DNA from: Firmicutes bacterium HGW-Firmicutes-7
Lineage (GTDB): Bacteria; Bacillota; Clostridia; Lachnospirales; Vallitaleaceae
Reading direction: 5' to 3'
Length of the DNA: 64,000 bases
NCBI GenBank assembly: GCA_002841375.1
Contig: PGZO01000008.1
Location: 101,535-165,534, forward strand
Position 1 is the first letter of the stretch, and each line of letters starts with the position of its first letter. The notes under the pieces were generated by a model. The model was not told the origin of the DNA. It ran no database searches and saw only the letters and a list, made by a program, of their open reading frames with translations. Below are positions 59,478 through 64,000 of this stretch, one piece after another. Both the position numbers and the translations under genes were made by a program.

Positions 59478-59906
59478 TCAATAAACGATACTGTCTGAAG
59501 AACCGGATGATGACTCAATAAGGGATCCGTTGGAATAAAGATAACAATAACTGAAAACTTTGTACTGATATCCGCTTGCTACATAATAACTCTTGCTGAT
59601 TTCAGCATAGTTCCCATTTTCAGAAACACTCCACATTTTGACAGTTTCCCAACTACTGCCTGTATACCTTTTAAGGTATGTGTTAATGATCACCTTGTCT
59701 GCGGTGACACCTTTGGCAAATACGTTAACGGTAGCCTTTCCGTTACTATTGATATTCAAATAATTTGAAAATATTTTCAAATCAATGGTTTGGATTGTTA
59801 TTACCGAGTCCGTATCCTCCGTCTTTGCTTTCTCTTTGGCTGATATTTGCCCACTGGGTAATACCAATAAAACACAAAAAATCAATAGCAAAAGTCTTTT
59901 TCTCAT
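59478..59906 (-). CDS. Secreted hypothetical protein
   Basis: From an ATG at 59906 (behind AGGGAGGCAA) the precursor has about 142 residues: a signal peptide (MRKRLLLLIFCVLLVLPSGQ, cleavage after SAK-like QIS), then a beta-rich mature domain with SNYLNINSNGKATVNVFAKG, YLKRYTGSSWETVKMWS and SGYQYKVFSYCYLYSNG. The aromatic-rich repeats resemble small DUF6147-type extracellular beta-sandwich proteins of Firmicutes, but I cannot name the family with certainty. The larger frame upstream (to 60053) has no ribosome site. It stands beside the DUF4367/ECF pair. Confidence 0.55.
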   Translation of the reverse strand: MRKRLLLLIFCVLLVLPSGQISAKEKAKTEDTDSVITIQTIDLKIFSNYLNINSNGKATVNVFAKGVTADKVIINTYLKRYTGSSWETVKMWSVSENGNYAEISKSYYVASGYQYKVFSYCYLYSNGSLIESSSGSSDSIVY

Positions 59907-59988
59907 AAAATTGCCTCCCTCGAATAATTTACGCTTATATATATATAACGAATGAGGGGGGCAAAACGTTACACTTTTTGGAATAAAA

Positions 59989-60741
59989 TTAAAAATTATT
60001 TTTTTCGATACTCTTTGCCATTTGAATAAGGATATTCTGGTCGATTTCGCCATCTAGAGTGAATAGTTTTTCCTGATTGTACCAATTAATAATGACATAA
60101 CCGTTTTCTTCAATCAACATACCACGGTTCCCGTTGATTTCCAGCTGTATGACATCACCATCTTCGGTGTCCAGCTGCATGCTTGCCGAAAGCTCTGCTT
60201 GAATAAAAGTAATTTCGTGATAATCGAAGTCCTCGAAAACCATTCTCTTTTGAACTTCGTCTCCCGATGCCTGTTTAAATATGTATCCTCTTGGTATATA
60301 CGTTGGGTAATAAAAATTCATCCAATCTGTAGGTAATTGATTAAAATCAATTGTTGCACCGGTATCTTCTTCGATATTCACAAGACTATATTTTTCTTTT
60401 GTTTCAATAATAAAGTTTAAAAATTGGATGCGATACGCTTCAACGCTCACTGTGACAGTCGCTGCCGTTATGATGACAGCCAGCACTACAACAGCAGCCC
60501 TTTTGCTATATGTTCCAAGCTTTTGAACCCGCCGGTTTTTTTCTAATTCTTTTTTTCTGTTTTTTAAAAAATCATCAAACCATGTATCGAGACTTTCGGG
60601 ATACTCCAAATCCTTATATTCTTCAAGAAGTACATCGGTTTCCCTACAAATCCGTTCCGAGTGATGATAACCTATATCATACAGGGCGGCTTCATTCATT
60701 TTTTTGATTCTTTCTTTCTCATTTGGCGATATGGGTTTCAT
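59989..60741 (-). CDS. DUF4367 membrane protein, likely anti-sigma factor
   Basis: The 250-residue protein has a cytoplasmic N-terminus (about 1-80, with a Glu/Arg-rich helix), one membrane segment (about 82-100, AAVVVLAVIITAATVTVSV) and an extracytoplasmic DUF4367 domain (about 120-250, with LPTDWMNFYYPTYIPRGYIFK and GNRGMLIEENGYVIINWYNQEKLFTLDGEI). Such proteins are usually encoded next to ECF factors and bind them. Here it overlaps by 23 bp a sigma-factor gene that is truncated at its N-terminus, so the pair may no longer be functional: the anti-sigma part is intact, while its sigma factor seems to be broken. Confidence 0.7.
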   Translation of the reverse strand: MKPISPNEKERIKKMNEAALYDIGYHHSERICRETDVLLEEYKDLEYPESLDTWFDDFLKNRKKELEKNRRVQKLGTYSKRAAVVVLAVIITAATVTVSVEAYRIQFLNFIIETKEKYSLVNIEEDTGATIDFNQLPTDWMNFYYPTYIPRGYIFKQASGDEVQKRMVFEDFDYHEITFIQAELSASMQLDTEDGDVIQLEINGNRGMLIEENGYVIINWYNQEKLFTLDGEIDQNILIQMAKSIEKNNF

Positions 60742-61105
60742 TCAAAGCACTCCTTTCTTTAATTAATACCTTTAATGCACTTAAAGCACGGTTCAATCTG
60801 ACCCTTACATTACCTTCCGTCGTATCTAATAATTTAGCGATCTTACGCACAGTTAAACCATGATAGAACCGAAGTGTAACAACCCTGGCATATGACGGAT
60901 GAATTTCATTCAGATATTCTTCCATTTCTCTTGTCATATCCATTTGTACCATCTGATCGTCAAGTAACTCCTCCGGATCCGGTAAATTATTTATCGTTAA
61001 GTCATATTCAGAAGATAGAACCTCATTGTTTCTTCGTATATAATCAATGCAAAGGTTCTTTACTATAATAACGAGATACGATCGTGTTTTGTTACACTTT
61101 ATCTC
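60719..61105 (-). pseudogene. ECF sigma factor lacking its N-terminal part
   Basis: The open frame encodes the end of sigma region 2 (KTRSYLVIIVKNLCIDYIRRN) and all of region 4 (PSYARVVTLRFYHGLTVRKIAKLLDTTEGNVRVRLNRALSAL). It closes upstream at a stop (61106-61108), so about 55 residues of region 2 are missing. An internal Met (60952) would give only region 4. No start or promoter is seen at the break. It is adjacent to an intact DUF4367 gene. A product beginning in region 2.3 could not bind core polymerase normally. Confidence 0.7.
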
Positions 61106-61150
61106 TTACCTTAGCTAAAGCCCTTCTGATGTTAAATCATTATCTTAGAT

Positions 61151-61191
61151 AAAAAAAGTGAGACTAATTATAAAATTTTCTTAGTCTCACT
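61151..61191 (-). terminator. Terminator at the edge of the sigma-factor remnant
   Basis: AGTGAGACTAA pairs with TTAGTCTCACT across 13 nt, with seven T following on the minus strand. It is inherited from the gene whose tail lies just upstream. Confidence 0.75.
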
Positions 61192-61203
61192 CTAAACTAA
61201 TTA

Positions 61204-61269
61204 CTATTCTATCTTTTCGGCTAACTGCAAGACCGTCTCCACGTAAGTATCTTGGTCGTGGCAGATAGC
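61204..61269 (-). pseudogene. Short 3' fragment of a gene, possibly an RNA methyltransferase
   Basis: An open stretch of about 21 codons ends CHDQDTYVETVLQL, AEKIE and stop, directly before the terminator. The HVETV-like element recalls the C-terminus of TrmA/RlmD uracil methyltransferases, but the match is short. It is a tail without a gene. Confidence 0.3.
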
Positions 61270-61284
61270 TCTCTAACTTAATTA

Positions 61285-61560
61285 CTATAGTTGCCTTTTA
61301 TATATCTCTTTTCTATGACCTATTTGAATAACTGTAATTGTAATTCTATCATCTTCTATTAAACACAATAATCTATATTCGCCTATTCTATAACGCCATT
61401 TACCTTTATGGTTAGCTATTAAAGGTTTACCAAGGCTTCTAGGATTAATACTTCCTACCAACTTTTTTTCAATATACCCGATAAGCATCGCTGCCGTATG
61501 CTTATCCATCTTCTTTAGTGTTTTAAGTGCAATATCTGTAAATTCTACTTTCCAGTTCAT
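61285..61560 (-). CDS. RelE/ParE-type toxin
   Basis: The 91-residue protein has the RelE-superfamily fold pattern (MNWKVEFTDIALKTLKKMDK, then KGKWRYRIGEYRLLCLIEDDRITITVIQIGHRKEIY). The basic, aromatic and Arg residues (R in KWRYRIG and GHRKEIY) correspond to the ribosome-dependent mRNA-cleaving site. The start overlaps the antitoxin stop by 4 bp (ATGA), the normal order antitoxin-toxin. The toxin would cleave mRNA in the ribosome during stress. It is the intact end of a two-gene module in a degenerate area, as expected for a small addiction or stress module. Confidence 0.9.
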   Translation of the reverse strand: MNWKVEFTDIALKTLKKMDKHTAAMLIGYIEKKLVGSINPRSLGKPLIANHKGKWRYRIGEYRLLCLIEDDRITITVIQIGHRKEIYKRQL

Positions 61561-61772
61561 TTTAAACCTAGTTCTTCTTTCACCCTATCGAGTGAATAAG
61601 TTGCTTTGGATTCTGCAACTGCTTTATCAAAAATTTCAACATCTATTTCACTTTCTATCTGGTCTATTACAGCTTTTCTTATTAGTTCTGATACTGAAAC
61701 ATTGTGGATTGCAGCATACCTTCTTATCAATTCGTCTTCTCGATCATCAAGTCGCAGAGAAATTGTTGACAT
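61557..61772 (-). CDS. RelB-type ribbon-helix-helix antitoxin
   Basis: From the ATG at 61772 the protein has 71 residues: an N-terminal ribbon-helix-helix (MSTISLRLDDREDELIRRYAAIHNVSVSELIRKAVID) that binds DNA and dimerises, and a C-terminal acidic/disordered toxin-binding tail (DVEIFDKAVAESKATYSLDRVKEELGLK). AGGAGGTG is upstream. The tandem GTAATACA repeats in the promoter region (61786-61804) are a likely autoregulatory site. A start three codons upstream (61781) is less likely. Co-transcribed with the RelE-type toxin. Confidence 0.9.
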   Translation of the reverse strand: MSTISLRLDDREDELIRRYAAIHNVSVSELIRKAVIDQIESEIDVEIFDKAVAESKATYSLDRVKEELGLK

Positions 61773-61785
61773 ATAAAACACCTCC

Positions 61786-61804
61786 TTGTATTACATTGTA
61801 TTAC
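61786..61804 (-). promoter_or_regulatory. Repeated operator-like sequence upstream of relB
   Basis: TTGTATTACATTGTATTAC contains two direct copies of TGTATTAC, 14-32 bp before the antitoxin start, where an RHH antitoxin would bind. Confidence 0.45.
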
Positions 61805-61863
61805 TTTTTTAGCGTGTAGTCAATTGAATTTTTATCTTAATAAATAATATTTAACTGCTTTTC

Positions 61864-63174
61864 TCATTTCTTTTTATTGGTCACTTTTTCCTTGCGTTTA
61901 GTAAAATTATTGTTTTTAGAATTACTTTTTCTATCATTATCTTTTTTATGATTTGGTTTCTCACTACTTGTTTTTTTGTTACCCTTTAACTCAGGTTTTT
62001 CACTATATTTTTCTCTGTTTTGCTTTATTGCAATATTCATCAGTACATATGGATGGTTTTGCACAACTTCTATTTTCTTGCCTTGAAGTTTTTCAACATC
62101 TTTTAAGAATGCTATTTCTTGATTGCTACAAAATGAAATTGCAGTTCCACCCATCCCCGCTCTTCCTGTACGTCCTATTCTGTGAATATATGTTTCAGGA
62201 ACATTTGGAATATCCATGTTCACTACATGTGATAATTTTTCTATATCAATCCCTCTAGCCGCTACATCTGTAGCAACCAAAACCCTTATTTCTTTATTTT
62301 TAAAACGCTCCAAAGCCTTTTGTCTTTCCGATTGATTTTTATCACCATGAATAGCTTTAGACCTTATATTTTCTATATTAATCGCTTTACTTACTATATC
62401 TGCTTTCTTTTTAGTTCTTGCAAAGACCAATACAGATTCAAATGCTTTATCCTTTAGCAAATGTAATAATAATGATGTTTTATCTGGTTCATCAACGTAA
62501 TATACTTGTTGTTTAATCTGTAATTTATTTGAAGGCTTGCTTTTAACTTCTATTTTTACTGGATTTCTTAAAATTGAATGAACAAGCTTCGAAACCTCTT
62601 GCGGCATAGTTGCTGAAAACAAAAGGTTTTGTCTCACTTTAGGCAATTTTGATATTATATTTTTAACATCTCGGATCATCCCTAAATCAAGCATCCGATC
62701 TGCTTCATCAAGCACAAACACTTCAATATTATTCAAGTCAACATATCCTTGTTCAAGCAAGTCAAGAAGTCTTCCAGGTGTTGCTACTAAAATATTGGGG
62801 TCTCTTTTCAATACCTTAATGTGACGTTTTGGCGTTATTCCCCCGAAAATAACACCCGTTTCAATATCTAGATGTTGACCATACGTGTTAAAACTTTCCC
62901 CAATTTGAATAGCTAATTCACGAGTAGGTGCTAAAACCAAAGCTTTAATCTGATTGTACTCTTCATAATTCATACTATCTTTTGTAAGCTTTTGTAAAAT
63001 AGGAATTGCAAAAGCAGCTGTTTTACCCGTTCCTGTTTGAGCACACCCAAGCAAATCCTTTCCCCTCAATATTGATGGAATAGCTTTTTCCTGTATTGGC
63101 GTTGGGTTTTTATATTTTTGATCCTCTATAGCTCTTATAATAGATGGATCTAAATTTAGATCTTGAAATAACAT
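61864..63174 (-). CDS. DEAD-box RNA helicase (RhlE/CshA-like)
   Basis: The 436-residue protein has all the helicase motifs: Q-motif FQDLNLDPSIIRAIEDQKYKNPTPIQEKAIP, motif I AQTGTGKT (about 41-48), Ia PTRELAIQ, II VLDEADRMLD (about 153-162), III SAT, then ARTKKKAD, TDVAARGIDIE (about 299-309) and VI HRIGRTGRAG. A Lys/Asn/Ser-rich basic tail (about 385-436) replaces the domains seen in DbpA and CshA, giving an RhlE-like form. It unwinds structured RNA, for example in ribosome assembly or cold stress. AAAGGAG precedes the ATG. Monocistronic. Confidence 0.95.
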   Translation of the reverse strand: MLFQDLNLDPSIIRAIEDQKYKNPTPIQEKAIPSILRGKDLLGCAQTGTGKTAAFAIPILQKLTKDSMNYEEYNQIKALVLAPTRELAIQIGESFNTYGQHLDIETGVIFGGITPKRHIKVLKRDPNILVATPGRLLDLLEQGYVDLNNIEVFVLDEADRMLDLGMIRDVKNIISKLPKVRQNLLFSATMPQEVSKLVHSILRNPVKIEVKSKPSNKLQIKQQVYYVDEPDKTSLLLHLLKDKAFESVLVFARTKKKADIVSKAINIENIRSKAIHGDKNQSERQKALERFKNKEIRVLVATDVAARGIDIEKLSHVVNMDIPNVPETYIHRIGRTGRAGMGGTAISFCSNQEIAFLKDVEKLQGKKIEVVQNHPYVLMNIAIKQNREKYSEKPELKGNKKTSSEKPNHKKDNDRKSNSKNNNFTKRKEKVTNKKK

Positions 63175-63348
63175 TTCGTTTCTCCTTTTACATTCATACT
63201 ATATTACATATTATCACACTTCCTAGCCATGGGGTAAACAGAAACCTTTTAACGTATGACCTTATGATCGCTTTGCTTTCAAATCGAACACATCTCCCAG
63301 ATATAGAACATATGATAATGTTATAAAACTATGGAGTGAAAGACTATT

Positions 63349-63900
63349 ATGAATAATGACTATAAAATGTATCCATACCCTTATTTCATTAACGCCCAAA
63401 TTTACAACTCAGACTTTTCAAGGCCGTACACTAATCAGTATTTACCTTTCTCTGATATAGCAGAGGATAATTGTTTCTTTAAGTTAAGGGATTATGGACC
63501 GGAACCATTTGTAGTTAACATTGAGGATGCTACTAAGCAAAACAATACTTTTCGTACTGCTTTATGGACAGGATGCCATTTGCAGCTTACCTTGATGAGT
63601 ATCAATGTTGGAGAAGACATAGGGTTAGAAATTCATCCCAACCTTGATCAATTCATACGGATTGAAGAAGGTCAAGGAATTGTTAAAATGGGTGACAAAA
63701 AAGATCGGTTGTATTTTCAAGAAAAAGTCTATGATGATTTTGCGTTCATCATACCCGCTGGAAAATGGCATAATCTAATCAATACAGGTAATAAACCACT
63801 CAAATTGTACTCAATTTATGCACCACCTCAACATCCACGAGGTACAGTTCATGCAACTAAAGCGATTGCAGAAGCTGCTGAAGGGAACCACAATCACTAA
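63349..63900 (+). CDS. Cupin-domain protein
   Basis: The 183-residue protein has a double-stranded beta-helix cupin domain (about 70-175) with the conserved patterns GEDIGLEIHPNLDQFIRIEEGQGIVKMGD (G-xx-xxxH-x4-Q/E-x6-G) and IIPAGKWHNLINTGNKPLKLYSIYAPPQHPRGTVH, including two or three His and a Glu that could bind a metal. The N-terminus (about 1-60) is Tyr/Pro/Asn-rich. This is the same kind of protein as the cupin protein of sporulating Firmicutes with HPRGTVH C-terminal motif, and may be a mannose-6-phosphate isomerase-like or a spore-associated cupin. Substrate unknown. GGAGTGAAAGACTATT precedes the ATG. Confidence 0.82.
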   Translation: MNNDYKMYPYPYFINAQIYNSDFSRPYTNQYLPFSDIAEDNCFFKLRDYGPEPFVVNIEDATKQNNTFRTALWTGCHLQLTLMSINVGEDIGLEIHPNLDQFIRIEEGQGIVKMGDKKDRLYFQEKVYDDFAFIIPAGKWHNLINTGNKPLKLYSIYAPPQHPRGTVHATKAIAEAAEGNHNH

Positions 63901-63930
63901 TACAAAAAGAGTGGCTTTGCCACATCAACT

Positions 63931-63969
63931 CCCCTGCCCCTCAATCTTGAGGGGAAAGGGCTTTATTTT
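63931..63969 (+). terminator. Terminator of the cupin gene
   Basis: CCCCTCA pairs with TGAGGGG, extended by CCC/GGG, and is followed by TTTATTTTT. A small GTGGC/GCCAC hairpin precedes it (63911-63923). Confidence 0.82.
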
Positions 63970-64000
63970 TGTGCCATAATCCTTCATAATAGAGTTATGA

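Overview
The window comes from a low-GC, anaerobic, spore-forming Firmicute of the class Clostridia. This is inferred from AT-rich DNA with strong GGAGG ribosome binding sites, sigma-A type promoters, PTS and LevR genes, YesM/YesN two-component genes, GerMN-domain proteins, an LL-diaminopimelate aminotransferase-like gene and BlaI/BlaR1. The genus cannot be fixed from the sequence. No rRNA, tRNA, CRISPR array, prophage or insertion sequence was seen.

Layout. 0-1.4 kb: flotillin (cut by the window edge) and its NfeD partner. 1.6-2.6 kb: an XRE-TPR regulator. 2.5-12.6 kb: a sigma-54 module. A LevR-type activator is divergent from a beta-glucoside PTS operon (EIIA, EIIB, EIIC, GH1 and GH4 phospho-glucosidases, HPr) that also carries rpoN. 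Two -24/-12 promoters precede it, separated by a short structured, terminated transcript. 12.7-15.2 kb: HIT protein, NagB, ROK regulator. 15.4-19.0 kb: a redox block with a permease split over two genes and ending in a ferredoxin domain, a polyferredoxin-like membrane protein, and two Crp/Fnr regulators whose upstream regions share a TGTTA-N6-TAACA dyad. 19.1-20.7 kb: OhrR/MarR-like regulator and MutY. 20.9-27.4 kb: an iron-type ABC importer with YesM/YesN sensors.

27.7-30.1 kb: small membrane and lipoprotein genes. 30.1-37.0 kb: a BlaI/BlaR1 beta-lactam response locus controlling two class B penicillin-binding proteins, one of them MecA-like, with recognisable operators and no beta-lactamase. 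37.1-47.1 kb: mixed housekeeping genes (SF0329-like protein, SLH/BsuPI protein, BCCT transporter, TraB, PadR/DUF2812, SDR, SelO, aminotransferase). 47.2-49.3 kb: a diguanylate cyclase preceded by a c-di-GMP-I riboswitch. 49.5-52.0 kb: an amino-acid ABC importer whose binding protein is circularly permuted. 52.1-55.0 kb: DUF3795 protein, glutaredoxin-like protein, ECF sigma/anti-sigma pair. 55.3-61.3 kb: a decaying stretch (Dus intact; fragments of a sigma-54 activator, GlcG, a subtilase and an ECF sigma factor) around an amidase/GerMN pair. 61.3-63.9 kb: RelBE, a DEAD-box helicase and a cupin.

The strongest points for follow-up are the sigma-54 module with rpoN inside its own presumed regulon and a candidate sigma-54-dependent small RNA, the BlaI regulon of PBPs, the circularly permuted binding protein, and the c-di-GMP riboswitch/cyclase loop.
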